From: Chlorops oryzae
Taxonomy: Eukaryota > Arthropoda > Insecta > Diptera > Chloropidae
Direction: 5' to 3'
Assembly (NCBI GenBank): GCA_020466095.1
Contig: CM035808.1
Span: 41,883,555-41,947,554 of the forward strand
Length of the DNA: 64,000 nucleotides
Below the pieces are notes generated by a model that did not search any database, was not told where the DNA came from, and was given only the letters and a program-made list of their open reading frames with translations. Position numbers and translations under genes: made by a program. Shown here piece by piece: positions 1 through 10,990 of this stretch (its first letter is position 1; the number at the start of each line of letters is the position of its first letter).

Positions 1-167
1 GTGGATCCTGTCTCGTCATTATTGCAGTTCTTTCGCAATTTTTTTCAAAAGACATCGTGCTGACGCGGAAATTATCTTTGAAAAGTTTGTCGTCCATTTC
101 GGGAACATCGCTTTCCCAAAAGGTGCCCTTTCTATCCTGTAATTGCAGAGTTTTTTAATTTTATAAT

Positions 168-1374
168 TAGCAAGGTGTCAAAAAACCTGTTTTGGGAAAA
201 ATTTAATTTTTATTTATGATTCCGGTAGATCACATATTTAGTATAAACTTTTGTTTTCGAACTTTTTTTTTAAAAACATAAAACCCGGGAAATGGGCTTT
301 TCCAATTTCCTCCCATAACACAGTGGGATCGCATAATACATTTGAGTGCAAGAACTATAAGGAGTGGTCGCACAGTGATGAAACTTGGTACTGAACCTTA
401 TCTTAATAAAATTAAGGAAAATATAAATTTTCATCAAAATCGGTCACGCCTACCACCCACCCCCAATACAACTCGAAATCAATTTTTAATGTAACATTTC
501 TTCCTTTGGTCAGAATGTCTTGAAATTTACAATTAACGCAGGGAAAACATTCTGAAGTTTTCATAAAAATTCGATTTCGTTAGAGCACACATTTTGTATA
601 AACTTTTGTTTTGAAATGAATTTTTCATATGAAAATTTTTTTACCCTAAAAGTATACTCTAAATTTTTTCTTATTTCATTGTAAGATTGTATGAACTTTA
701 TTGAAAAATGTTGTTACATATTTTACTTCAGTACAGCCAAATTTGATTAGCAATTGTTGTGGGCCAAGTGGTTTTTGAAAGTTAATATTATGACAAAATT
801 AACAATATAAAAGATTTTCAAAACAAAATGTTTTTAAAGGGTGGCATCGTGCTCTGAAAATGCCAAAAAACACGATTTTTTTGTATGGGGAATTTCGTTT
901 TTCCTTGATAGTTTCCATGATATTGGTCCTTTTTGCTTGGGCCAAGTGGATTTTGAAGGGTATTTTGAAGGTCTTTCCGAAATGAAGACTAACTATAAAA
1001 TCGAGTTTATTTTAGGGTGTGGCAAACGATTTCCAAAATGAGCATTTCCGAATTTCTACGGTTTTTAAGCTAAACAGACCAGAAACCTTATTGATATATT
1101 TAATATTTATATATATTTTTTTAGAGACTTATAAATCACATGAAAAAACATCAACATAACCCCCGTTAATTAATTACTTTGTATGCAAACGACACATAAA
1201 TAAAATAAAGTTTCCCGAAAAAGCTACATATATAGCTCCATATCTTCTTCTACACATGGAAAAAAAAAATTTTTTTTTTTTTTTAATTGAGGACTGAAGA
1301 TTTTTCTTCAAAAAAAATGTGATTTCACATTTGTCGGACGATTTTGAAAAAATCGAAAAAATGACACCTTGCTA
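168..1374. mobile_element. Non-autonomous hAT-type element with 8-bp TSD
   Basis: Terminal inverted repeats TAGCAAGGTGTCA at the left and TGACACCTTGCTA at the right are flanked by an identical 8-bp duplication TTTATAAT (160-167 and 1375-1382). An 8-bp TSD with TAG...CTA ends is the hAT signature. No transposase is visible inside; the interior is AT-rich and the short ORFs there are not recognisable. A second left-end-like TAGCAAGGTGTA occurs near 4493 without a partner. Confidence 0.8.
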
Positions 1375-1382
1375 TTTATAAT

Positions 1383-2090
1383 AATAAAATCCAGCTTATC
1401 TTACATATTATATTTCCACAGACGCCTAGTAACACCGCTGGTTTCCACTGAAACAATTCGCTGCACTTGGCTACTATGCCGGCTAGCCATATCATTAATA
1501 ATTTGCGTGTTTCTTCGCAATTGTGATAATATCAGCAATAGTTTGGCTTTGAAGGACTGTCTTTTTTTAATAATAGTCGCAATCAAAGCATTAATGGTAT
1601 ATTTTCTGTTCATTTTATTTTCACTTTTTCACAAATAGTGATGTTAGTCTTCTTCTTCTCTATTTTTGACACAAGAACGAACAGCTGATTCGATAATCCA
1701 CTTTCTCCGTGTGTCAAGGGGGTTTAGCTAAACACGATTATCCACATTATTATCGCGATTATGGTATACGTCTGTCCAGGCTATTATGCCATGAATGATT
1801 GAAGCTATATTCTGAATTTATGATAAATTCGCTGCAACAGTGGCGAGAAAAGTACGAAATAAAATTTAATTCTAGGCAACCCCAGCCCAAACAGGTGGTT
1901 GACGCCTGCCGAATATTATGAAAAATCAGGAAAAGTGTGCTTAGATAAAATGAAAAACCCCAAATTGTTAATAAAAACGATGTTCCTCCACTCTAAATAT
2001 GACATGACCTCTATTTTGAGAAGCTCCCTTCTATCCATTTTTACTAGTTTTAAAAGACATTCAAAAATAAAGAGGCCAATTTAATCTTAA
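1383..2090. other. Intergenic, no gene recognised; contains a MITE end
   Basis: No convincing coding region is seen; an 89-codon open frame at 1369-1638 has no recognisable motif and starts inside the preceding transposon. A 23-bp stretch at 1784-1806 matches the right terminal repeat of the element that ends at 57909 (TTATGCCATGAATGATTG core), so a solo end of that family lies here. Confidence 0.5.
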
Positions 2091-2445
2091 ACGCAGAGAA
2101 AAAATATCACATACCCAATTATATATTGCAGGGATTACATATGTAATTGGGTATGATGTAATTATATTTTCAGAATTGCGTACAATTATATTTTTCATTG
2201 CCTCCAATTATATATGTAATTGTATCAAATGATAAAAAAAATAATTTCAATTACATATATAATTCCGTCCAATTAAATATATAATCGGCTGCAATGATGT
2301 AATTGTATCGAATTATATACATAATTGCGTGTAATTAAATTTGTGAGCCCCTGCAATTTAAAATACATTATATATAGCAATATAAAAAGGGGCATTCTCC
2401 ACGATTGGGCGGAATATATTTCACCACGTCGTATTCGTGGTCAAG
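2091..2445. mobile_element. Palindromic-unit element, partial copy 1
   Basis: Begins with CAGAGAAAAAATATCACA and consists of repeated AT-rich palindromes of the type AATTACATATGTAATT separated by short spacers. It is a reverse-complement relative of 8956-9679, including the shared non-palindromic core around 2340-2440 (compare 9300-9440). This copy stops abruptly after the CGTATTCGTGGTC segment, so its other half is missing. Confidence 0.7.
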
Positions 2446-2472
2446 TATTACTTGGTAATACTTGGTTTGAAT

Positions 2473-3036
2473 CAGTGTTGGAAAATGGAAATTTCAGCGT
2501 GTACCTAAAATGATCCATAAATTGTACCAAACTATAGTAACCTAATATACTTAGGTACCCAGCCGGATTTTTGTTCATAAATGGTAAATTCATTATTGTT
2601 TTCACCGAAGACATCAAGGGAAAATTTCGAGTACTTCTCAAATCTGATGACATGGTCATTTAAAGGAGATATTATTCATACAAATTCTAATGGAAATGTC
2701 ATCGAGAGAAGGTGTTATTCACTCCCGAACGATGACATTGTCTTGCAAAACGAGAGGTACTGATACAATGGAGTAATCTATTTCAATTTCGATGACCAAC
2801 CCGTGACATATATTCTTATGACGGCCAATTCCGTTTCTGTGTAAATTTCATGAGAATGAGTTGCAATAGAATCAGGAGTAGTCGCGGATAACCACAGAAG
2901 AGCTTTCACCATTTCATTCACTAACAAAATTTCTTCATCTTGAAATTGTACCTAAAATGGACAAATTGTACCTAATGCACCATTGAAGTGAAAAAGGGCC
3001 GAAAAAAGTACAATTACACCTACTTTTCCAACACTG
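2473..3036. mobile_element. Non-autonomous hAT element, TSD GTTTGAAT
   Basis: The ends CAGTGTTGGAAAA and TTTTCCAACACTG are perfect 13-bp inverted repeats, and the flanking 8 bp GTTTGAAT is perfectly duplicated (2465-2472, 3037-3044). Both are diagnostic of hAT. The interior has short decayed open frames (2581-2763 plus, 2441-2659 minus) with no recognisable transposase motif. GTACCTAAAATG and AAATTGTACC occur as subterminal repeats. Confidence 0.9.
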
Positions 3037-3065
3037 GTTTGAATGATTTAAGTCTTAAAGTTTAA

Positions 3066-3548
3066 GGGCCAATATTACCAAGCTTATTTAAAAAATTTTT
3101 AAAATTAAAATTAAAATTTTTTTAAAATAAATTTCATTTTCAATATCGTATTTTTTTAAGCATCGAAATTTACGGCAGCACCGTCTACTTTCAGGGCTGT
3201 GAGTACATTTGACAGCTGATTAGATCATTATTTTTAAAAACGGATTTTATAAAGAGCCATTCCAACGATTGTTTCGTACTCCAAATTGGTGCGCTGTGAC
3301 TCCAAAGCTTTTAGTCCTGTCTATCTTATTGTGTAATTTCCAAAACAGCATTTTTTTGAAAATTATTTCTTTGAATTTTTCCAAACAGCTGGTTTTTGAA
3401 AATCGAGCTCAAATTTGATGTGATATTTAAACGCAGTGCCGAGGTGATTTAAAATATTTTTAAAATTTTTTTAAAAATTGGAATCGTAAAAACCAAAAGC
3501 GGATTTTTATTTTAAAATTTTTTTAAATATGCTTGGTAATATTGGCCC
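3066..3548. mobile_element. PIF/Harbinger-type MITE, TSD TAA (copy 1)
   Basis: Terminal repeats GGGCCAATATTACCAAGC and its complement GCTTGGTAATATTGGCCC, flanked by the 3-bp duplication TAA (3063-3065, 3549-3551). It is 483 bp long and AT-rich, with no coding capacity. A sister copy lies at 8215-8686 with the same TSD. A TWA target and G/C-led TIRs are typical of PIF/Harbinger. Confidence 0.85.
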
Positions 3549-3551
3549 TAA

Positions 3552-4130
3552 GATTACTGGCGAAGTTCTAGCTGAGGAAATGATTACATGTGCGATTGGT
3601 GGTCAAAAAATTTGCAAGATCATTGACTCGGGGTCTAGTTTTTATCTGCTAAGTGAACAGGACTATCCGCTACTACAGGATAATAAGGCAGTGTTATGGT
3701 ACTTGAGGTCGATATCAACTAAGCAGTTGCAGTTGCATATCAACAAAGCAGTTGCATATGCTACAAATCAGGCGTTGCAAATTCTACACTTATTTGAAGC
3801 CCCCATCGATGTTAGGAATGGCCCTGAAACCGTTGTTTCATTTTCCGTGATCGAAAATGCAAACAATCATTATTGGGCGGTGATAGGGCATTGAAACTTG
3901 AGGTGCTGAAGCTCGGGTTCAACATATGTAGAGTCGAACAAGCAGAAACATTTTCAAAGATAAAGAATTTGAAAATTAAGTGGGCTATAGACCACACCGT
4001 AAGACCCGTCCAACAACCCATACGGCGCGTTCCGGTTGCACTAGAAGAGAAGGTGTCAAAGAAACTAAAGGAAGCTCTACTTCAAGACATAATTGAGCCA
4101 GTGCGCGGTCCAAGCATATGGCAGAGCTGT
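3552..4130 (+). pseudogene. Ty3/gypsy-type LTR retrotransposon pol fragment
   Basis: The first frame (3529-3894) contains the aspartic-protease-like motif KIIDSGSSFYLL. After a frameshift near 3880 a second frame (3873-4151) reads the pre-RT linker and the start of reverse transcriptase: SKIKNLKIKW, then RRVPVALEEKV and LLQDIIEPVRGPSIW, which matches the invariant start of gypsy RT in which a proline-rich arginine motif precedes IIEP.S.W. The catalytic YxDD region is absent: the fragment ends abruptly near 4130. No LTRs are visible. The MITE 3066-3548 directly abuts its upstream end. It is a dead relic. Confidence 0.8.
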
Positions 4131-4800
4131 AAACGAGTGACTCATTTTTAATTGAATCAGTAAATCATTCACATAATGAATGGGGATAAATGAATGAATA
4201 TATTTCAACACAAGATTCGAGTTGAGTTAAAATTTGATTGCATTCTTTTGAATGAAAAAAATTGAATGAATTCAATTTGAGAAAAAAATTGAAAGAACTC
4301 AAATTTGAGTTCACTATCTGACGAATTGAAAAATTTGAATGCACTCCTTTCTAAAAAAATTTGAAAGAATTAAAATTTGAGTTCACTCATCAATGAATTT
4401 AAAAAAGATTTTGAACTTATTTTTCCCATTCACTACTTGCTAAATTTATCAACTAGTAGGATAAAACTCGTTTTCAAATATAATACATTATATAGCAAGG
4501 TGTATTTAAAAAGGTATATGCAATAGATATTCATGCTTCTTCTTATTCATTTTTGACAAATAAAGTTTTTCGAAACTTCATGGGGCGTTTACACATTTGA
4601 CGATTTTGTCAAAATCTCTGTCAAAAAAATCGTCAACAAGTGAAAACGTCGGAATTTTTTACATCAAACTCGTTTTTTAATTTTGAAGAAAAGTATCTTC
4701 AAAAAAATTTATTAAATAGTGTCAATTGTGTAAACGTAACAAGTTGTCAAAAGAAATAATTTGTCAGTCCTTCAAAAAATCCCTGGAATCCCTATTCCCA
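4131..4800. repeat. AT-rich TTGAAT/AATTTGAGTTCA repeat stretch and small foldback
   Basis: From 4140 to 4440 the sequence is built from variants of TTGAATGAATTCAA and CTCAAATTTGAGTTCA, self-complementary units that could fold. 4586-4740 holds an imperfect foldback around TTTACACATTTGACGATTTTG. No gene is seen. A TAGCAAGGTGTA hAT-like end lies at about 4493. Confidence 0.45.
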
Positions 4801-5391
4801 ACAGTATAAAAACAGGGATATCCGCGAACGTAATTGGGAGGAAGTTAGTGCCGCTACAAAACGCTGCGTTACAGATTGCCAGACGCAGTGGAACACACTA
4901 AAGACCCGCTACAATATATGTTTTAAATCAATAATATTAAACAAGACTATTTTTGAAAATGGTTACTTTATGCAGTCAGAATGTCGTAAAAAACAAGCTA
5001 CCGTGAGCGGTCAGAGCGGGCAGATATATAATTCGAAATGGGAGCATTATTCATCACTTGCATTTTTGCTGCCAACACGCCCCCGCTCACCAGGTTCCAG
5101 CACAGTGTCCAGCTTGGTAGGTGATACCAATGAAATTAATTTTGCAACACATGCACCATTTTATATATAACAGAATTTTGAAGACATAGTGGAGGAAGTC
5201 GCTTGTGAAGCAGAAGAGTTGCAAACGCCACGAAAGAAAAATTCAACAGCCGCTTCAACGTCAACTCAAAGCTCAAAAGAGGCGGTATACGCTCAGCTCC
5301 AGACGTATCTTAAATCCCGCACATCCGAAGAGGAAGTTCCACAGCACAAATGGAAACGGTCATACTTGGAGTATGTTTATGAAGAGATGTG
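4800..5391 (+). pseudogene. MADF-domain protein remnant, likely PIF/Harbinger partner gene
   Basis: Reading frames at 4806-4914 encode NRDIRERNWEEVSAATK followed by CQTQWNTLKTRY, the W...W...R-Y pattern of a MADF/Myb-like DNA-binding domain. Further on, 5189-5392 encodes a charged, Ser/Thr-rich stretch ending in LEYVYEEM. A stop at about 5168 and frame changes break it. PIF/Harbinger elements carry a MADF or Myb-like second gene beside the transposase, and a Harbinger transposase lies immediately downstream on the opposite strand, so the two probably came from one element (inference). Whether introns explain some breaks is not resolvable by eye. Confidence 0.6.
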
Positions 5392-5612
5392 ATAATGAAT
5401 ATATCCTTAAACCATAATTATTTATTATTTATTTGCATAGATTGAAAACGGTTGTTGATACCTTTATCAACAATTTACATTCCAAAGAATAATGGACTAA
5501 AATATTTAATTTTGCTTTTTTTAACACCCTTAAACATTAGTACCTCAAAAGACTGAAAAATTTTAATGAATAAAAACGAATTCTTTGAGTTTTAAATAAT
5601 AATGCGTTTTAT

Positions 5613-6258
5613 TTAATATAAATGTTTATACTGCCACGGTACTTCCCCTTCGTTTATGAAGAAATTTTTAAATTCTTCTCGTATCTCTTTCGCACGATCA
5701 CTGCCTCGGCCTTCATTACGCAAAGGTTGGAGCGGGCACAGTCGTCCTTGCGTACCAAGTTGCTGCTCCCAATTGCCAGGAATAATGGTTCCGTTGGTGT
5801 CAGTGGAGTCGCAATCAGAGGCTGAGCAGTAAACTGACTTTCGCTTTTTTAAAAAATTGTGCAAGGTGCATATGGCAGTCACAACCTCCACAACTTTTTC
5901 GGGTACCAACACCATTGGTCTTCGCGAAATGCGAAAACGCGATGCAATTATGCCAAAAGCATTTTCAACTACCCGCCGGGAACGCGACAAGTGATAGCTG
6001 AAAATTCTTTCAGCCGTGCTTTGGCATCTAAAGTTAATCGGCTTCATAATGTTGCTTCTGTCGGTAGGTAAATTTAAAGTGCCACTTTCTAATGCCCTCT
6101 TCAAGGAACAGCGGGCGAATACACCGCAATCCGACTCCCTACCCTTTGCACCCACATCGATATATAAAAAATTGTACTCTGCGTCCATTAGTAGATGCCA
6201 TTTTGCTTTTTGTAATTGAAATATTCGCTTCCACAATTAGCTGGTGCAACAATTTCAA
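5613..6258 (-). pseudogene. PIF/Harbinger transposase, C-terminal part (DDE domain)
   Basis: The minus-strand reading encodes FEIVAPANCGSEYFNYKK, then LLMDAEYNFLYIDVGAKG, ESDCGVFARCSL and, near the end, SRRVVENAFGIIASRFRI and TAICTLHNFLKK. These are the hallmark blocks of DDE_Tnp_4 Harbinger transposases, with catalytic Asp in the MDAEYNFLYIDVG block and Glu in VVENAFG. A frame change around 6200-6236 separates the first two blocks. The upstream half of the same protein continues at 7420-7507 and 7562-7793, and its N-terminus at 15495-15682, so later insertions have torn it apart. It ends with a natural-looking stop at 5613. Confidence 0.85.
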
Positions 6259-6380
6259 ATTTTGCACTTTTGCATGAACAACCCTCAGAAGAACGAGTGC
6301 AAAAATTCAACGATAACAGCTGTTTGATTTTAAGATTCATACGGACAGTCAAACATGTTCGGTCTTTCACATTTATATTA

Positions 6381-7065
6381 TGCTGGGTTCATGCTTAGCC
6401 CTAAAAGCGCTTTTAGCGCATTTAGCTCTTAATGCTGGGTTCATGCTTAGCCCTAAAAGCGCTTTTAGCGCATTTAGCTCTTAACGCGACTTTAAATGTG
6501 CTTTTAGCCATACAAAATTTGAAAGCTTAATGCAAGTAAAAGCAACTTCAATGTAGCATTAAGGCGAATGCAACTCTGCTAACTTCGAAAAATTTCATGT
6601 TTCGAACTATTTGACAGTACGAATATATGGCAGCACTGCTGGTTTGTTTACGTTTTTGCTGGTTTGTTTACGTTTTCCAGTCGTCACGCACAAGTTCTAT
6701 TCCTAGTTAATAGTCTAATGTTTATGTAGTTCATTACACAATTTTGCACACCTTTGTATAAAGCGAGCGGTTGCAAAAAACTGGCACGCTTTTTGTTTAT
6801 AGCACATATCGATGTGTTTAAATTGTTCAATTTTTTTAAATTGAACAGAATGGACAGGTATATCTGCACAATAAATAAAATGAATTTCAGCCGACGCATT
6901 TCGATTTCTTTTTCATCAAATTAAAACAGGACAGATGTTTTGTAAGTCGAGAACATATGTTGTGTATAAAAGCACATTTACTTAATGCGGCACTATGAAC
7001 ACTCTTCGAAAAATCGATTTTCGAAAACCGTAAATGCGCTTTTAGGGCTAAGCATGAACATAGCA
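6381..7065. mobile_element. PIF/Harbinger-type MITE A with duplicated left end
   Basis: The left end TGCTGGGTTCATGCTTAGCC and the right end complementary to it (GGGCTAAGCATGAACATAGCA) are flanked by the TSD TTA (6378-6380, 7066-7068). The first 52 bp are tandemly duplicated (6381-6432 and 6433-6484), so there are two consecutive left termini. It is nearly identical to 57115-57747. It was inserted inside the Harbinger transposase relic. Confidence 0.85.
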
Positions 7066-7068
7066 TTA

Positions 7069-7419
7069 CGCAGATATAATTGATATCAAAAATTAAGATT
7101 AAAAATTTTTTGGAATAAAAATATTTATTTGTAAAAACGATAGTCGTATTATTAAATAGATGCATGGCATTCATTCAATTTCACTTGTTTTTCACTTATT
7201 GAACTTTATAAATCATGGTTTTTGTATTTCTTCATACATTCAAACTCATTTGACACTGAAGGGGCGCCATAGCACTCATTTGCACACACAATCGGGCAAA
7301 TGTTGCACATCAAAATCGATGTGCAATAGTTGCCCAGCTGCAGAAACGATTTTCCATACAAACCAATTTGCCCAAATGCCCAAGATGCCCACCTGCTTGA
7401 ATACCACTAATGTGTTTGC
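7069..7419. other. Unassigned insert within the transposase relic
   Basis: This lies between MITE A and the transposase segment ending DGKH. It contains no recognised coding sequence. Partial palindromes such as GGGCAAATGTTGCACATC and TTTGCCCAAATGCCC suggest a further small insertion between the coding blocks at 6258 and 7420, but its exact ends could not be fixed. Confidence 0.35.
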
Positions 7420-7793
7420 CATCAGCGGCACCGAAGCAATTCGGAAAGTTCCATTTCTTGTAAAAGTTATCCGCTACAGCTTTCCATTCCTCTTTAGATG
7501 TCAGAGTCTGGAAAATAAACGTAAATAGGAATTAATACAACTGAATTGAAGCAATAATATTATATAAAGGGACTCAATTGCAATATTTGTCCTTAAGACA
7601 TTTGCAGATTGCATCGCATACTTCAGTTATTATGTTGCAAATGGATGACTTTGACCTTTTAAATAAATACATTAAACTGGCGTAGTTGTCACCACTGGCA
7701 AGATATCGCAAAGTTATTGCTAGGCGTTCCCCTGGACAAATAGCTTCCCGCATAGGTATATGTATCTTTTTTAATGATCAAAGGGCTAATTTT
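7420..7793 (-). pseudogene. PIF/Harbinger transposase, central part
   Basis: From 7793 downward the minus strand reads ISPLIIKKDTY and, after a frame change, MREAICPGERLAITLRYLAS, GDNYASLMYLFKRS, SSICNIITEVCDAI, the helix-turn-helix portion of Harbinger transposases. A short intron-like gap follows (acceptor TTTTCCAG at 7508-7515). The next block, 7507-7420, encodes TSKEEWKAVADNFYKKW then NFPNCFGAADGKH, where DGKH holds the first catalytic Asp. The N-terminal exon is separated by the hAT-ended insertion 7794-15494. Confidence 0.85.
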
Positions 7794-8085
7794 TAGAGTC
7801 CGACCGAAGTCAAAATTTTCAACCGAAACCGAATATTCGGTTTTTTTAAAGATTCGGTGGCCGAACCGGAACCGAAACTTTTCAAATCTGAGAAACAAAA
7901 CTAATTTTATTGTGTGCTAGTATATGAATTTCAAATATATACATTACTAGCGCCCAATTTTTTGACAAAGACTTAAATTTAAAACTCAACTTTAAGCGAT
8001 TTAACTCGAAAATCTAGTGTGTTTGTTGTATTTTACGCCGAGATTTAACTAAATCGAGGCTAAGCCTCTGTCAACAAATTGGGCG

Positions 8086-8830
8086 TAGAGCTCGGATTTT
8101 GAATATTTTGAATTTCTTTGAATTTTTTGCATTTAACTGCGCTTTTTGAATATTTTATTCACTGAAGTAGGCTTTCTTTTGTTAATTTGACATTCCAAAA
8201 TTTTAATATACTAAGGTCCAATATTACCAAGCATATTTAAAAAATTTTTAAAAATTAAAATTAGAATTTTTTTAAAATAAATTTCATTTTCAATATCGCA
8301 ATTTTTTAAGCTTCGAAATTTACGGCAGCACCGTCTACTTCCAGGGATGTGAGTACATTTGACAGCTGATTAGATCGTTATTTTTAAAAACGCATTCTAT
8401 AAAGAGCCATTCTAACGATTGTTTCGTACTCCAAATTGCTGCCCTGTGACTCCAACGCTTTTAGTCCTGTCTATCGTATTATATTATTTCCAAAACTGTT
8501 TTTTTTTTTATTATTTCTTTGAATTTTTCCAAACAGCTGCTTTTTGAAAATCGAACTCAAATTTGATATCATATTTAAACGCAGTGCCGAGGTGATCTAA
8601 AATATTTTTGAAAAATTGGAATAGTAAAAACCAAAAGCGGATTTTTATTTAAAAAAATTTTTAAATATGCTTGGTAATATTGGTCCTAAATCGAACTAAT
8701 TTGGAATTTTTGACTGTGAAGTTTTTGAATATTTTTAATTTTTGGCATTTTTGTTTGAATTTAAAAAAAAAAATTTTTTAATATTTTTGGAATATTTTTT
8801 TTTTTCATTTTTTTACATATTCAAACATAA
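8086..8830. mobile_element. Truncated copy of the TAGAGCTCGG hAT family
   Basis: Begins TAGAGCTCGGATTTTGAATA, identical to the end of the complete copy at 25258-26593, and follows it through TGAAGTAGGCTTTC. The right end decays near ATTCAAACATAA (8818-8829) without the matching terminal repeat. The MITE 8215-8686 is nested inside. Confidence 0.7.
8215..8686. mobile_element. PIF/Harbinger-type MITE, TSD TAA (copy 2)
   Basis: Terminal repeats GGTCCAATATTACCAAGC and GCTTGGTAATATTGGTCC, with TSD TAA (8212-8214, 8687-8689). It is homologous along its length with 3066-3548, including the ACGGCAGCACCGTCTACTT segment. Confidence 0.85.
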
Positions 8831-8955
8831 CAGTATTATGTGTAAAAAATAAAAAACTAAGAACTGACATTGTTCAAATTAAGGCTTTTTCACTTTAAGT
8901 AGTTGTACAAAGTTTTGTTTCAAGTCTTTTGGTATTTCCATAATAGCATGTATGT

Positions 8956-9679
8956 ACACGGAGAGAAATAAGTTCCCGAAATATAATTGGAACCAATTAC
9001 ATATGTGATTGGAGCCTTGCCCCGATTGCATTATTACTTGGAGCCAATTACAATATAATTACAAAATGAAAAATACTCAATTACTCAATTACTTATATAA
9101 TTGCATTTAAATTTATCATATATGTAATTGCGTTCTGAATACATATGTAATTACATCTGATTACTTTTACAACTTAAAGCGTTGATGCAATTATATATAT
9201 GATTGTATTTATTTTACAGTTTGTTCTTATATTTCTCAAATGGTTTATAATTTCGATCGTATATAACGTGTTTGAATTTTCAAAATCCTTAGGCACTCCA
9301 AGGGGCAGGTGGACCACGATTCGTGGTCCACGAATATGACGTGATGAAATATATTCCGCCCAATCGTGGAGAATGCCCCTTTTTATATTGCTATATAGAA
9401 TGTATTTTAAATTGCACGGGATCACAAATTTAATTAGACGCAATTATGTATATAATTCGATACAATTACATACATCATTGCAGCCGATTATATATTTAAT
9501 TGGACGGAATTCTATATGTAATTGAAATTATTATTTTTATCATTTGATACAATTATATATATAATTGGAGGCAATGAAAAATATAATTGGACGCAATTAT
9601 GAAAATATAATTGCATCATACCCAATTACATATGTAATCCCTGCAAAATATAATTGGGTATGTGATATTTTTTCTCTGT
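8956..9679. mobile_element. Complete palindromic-unit element, TSD ATGTATGT
   Basis: The ends ACACGGAGAGAAAT and ATTTTTTCTCTGT are inverted and flanked by a perfect 8-bp TSD ATGTATGT (8948-8955, 9680-9687). The interior is made of many CCAATTACATATGTAATTGG-like palindromes. A non-palindromic core at 9290-9440 contains CGTGGTCCACGAATATGACG and a segment shared in inverted orientation with 2340-2440. No protein is recognised. Confidence 0.8.
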
Positions 9680-9701
9680 ATGTATGTTACAGTGGAGTTT
9701 G

Positions 9702-9771
9702 TGAAAAACAAGTGCTAGGCTTGGAACGTTACACTCCGTTTCGCCTGGGTCGGAAATCGATCCTCGATCAA
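9702..9771 (-). mobile_element. tRNA-derived SINE fragment
   Basis: The reverse complement of this stretch (GGCGAAACGGAGTGTAACG, TTCCAAGCCTAGCACT) matches the internal part of the full SINE at 27043-27286. The tRNA-like head and the tail are missing. Confidence 0.65.
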
Positions 9772-9874
9772 GCATATCTTTATGCAATAATAAATTCGTG
9801 TTTGGTGCATATGCAACTCTGTAATGTCTATAATTCATTTCACATAAGAATCAAATTTAATTATTTTCTTTTAG

Positions 9875-10054
9875 GTATCAAAAAGCTCGAAAATGATATT
9901 GTGCGATATTGATGTCTGCCCCATTGGGTGGCATCATTACGATTGTGTTGGGGTAACACAGCACGTTACCGGACAGTGGTTATGTCCAATATGTTTTGGA
10001 AATGAAATTACCAAAAAAAATTTGATAAATGAAATAAAAAATAAATTTGAATAA
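9875..10054 (+). CDS. Orphan C-terminal exon encoding half a PHD finger
   Basis: After a good splice acceptor (TTTTCTTTTAG at 9864-9874) an open frame of 59 codons reads MILCDIDVCPIGWHHYDCVG and then TGQWLCPIC before a short lysine-rich tail and a stop at 10052. This is the second two-thirds of a PHD zinc finger, in the ING style: CD..CP..W.H..CVG...G.W.CP.C. The first cysteine pair must lie in an upstream exon that is not identifiable, probably lost when the palindromic element and SINE inserted just upstream. Whether it belongs to a captured host gene or a transposon gene is unknown; it sits inside the 7794-15494 insertion, converging on the zinc-finger gene at 10992-13048. Confidence 0.6.
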   Translation, partial: VSKSSKMILCDIDVCPIGWHHYDCVGVTQHVTGQWLCPICFGNEITKKNLINEIKNKFE

Positions 10055-10990
10055 TTATTGTGTTGCTTCTACCGTGTATCGTGTGTTGGCTTCCTGCTTT
10101 ATTTCAAGAGCCTAAGATATTGCAATGCAAGAGTTTCCATTAGTTTTGTAATTTGGTTTTTTATTGGTCGTTAATTTATACCATTTCGTTTGTTTTTTCA
10201 CAAATTAAATTTAAATGTAGATACAATGGTTTTCGTCTTAAATAATAAAGAATGGCTAAATCGATCTGAATCTTAAAATTATGATGTAAAATGCATAAAA
10301 GTTTTTCAACAAAAATATAGTTAGATTTGTATTATTATATGAAAATGGAAAAAAGGTTTTCAATGACAAAACGTAAAAGAAACATTAATCCGAAATAGAT
10401 AAATTAATCTGAACACAAATTATTAGAAATGTTTTTTAAAATTTGTATTTTTTCTTTAATAAAAAAATATGCGTGTTTACGCTCCGATTATTTGTGCTGT
10501 CTAAATGAAACTTTGGTATTAATCAGTTTGGGCGTATCTGTCCATTATCAAAAAACAAATGGGAGTTCACAACCACGACATGTCCACAACTGGTAACTAC
10601 CACACTAAGTAAATCTTTTGAAAATGTTTGGAAATGTATTTTTAACACAATTTTGATGCTCTTAAGTGAAGAATGCTCTATCCGGGGAGCGTATAAATAT
10701 GATATCATTACGCATTTACAAGTAACGAATTGAGGTCGCTGCCAGCTTTACAAATTTTTACAATTTAACGTATATTATTCAAATAAAAAAGCTGTTTAGT
10801 TCACTGGAAGGATCCTTTAGTTTTTCTTTCACTAAGAATTTCTGACTGGAAAAGGATTACTCCTTAGTAGAAGGATTCCGATGAACAGAATTTTATTTCG
10901 TTATAAAAAAATTTTTTGGTAAAAATGATTTGTTATTAATTTGATTTTACAAACACAGAATTTCGTTGACAGAGACAGAAACGTAATGAA
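10055..10990. other. AT-rich spacer between two convergent reading frames
   Basis: No coding signal, repeat family or RNA gene recognised. AATAAA-type polyadenylation motifs occur on both strands (for example 10241 plus and 10451-10470), as expected between converging genes. Confidence 0.4.

Noticed and set aside
2100..2340. CRISPR-like array of repeated palindromes
   Set aside because: The organism is eukaryotic; units vary in length and spacers are not uniform. They are parts of a mobile element found again at 8956-9679.
2325..2513. ORF shared with 9174-9443 (KRGILHDWAEYIS)
   Set aside because: The shared peptide comes from the common core of the palindromic-unit element in two copies; no start/stop logic or domain supports a protein.
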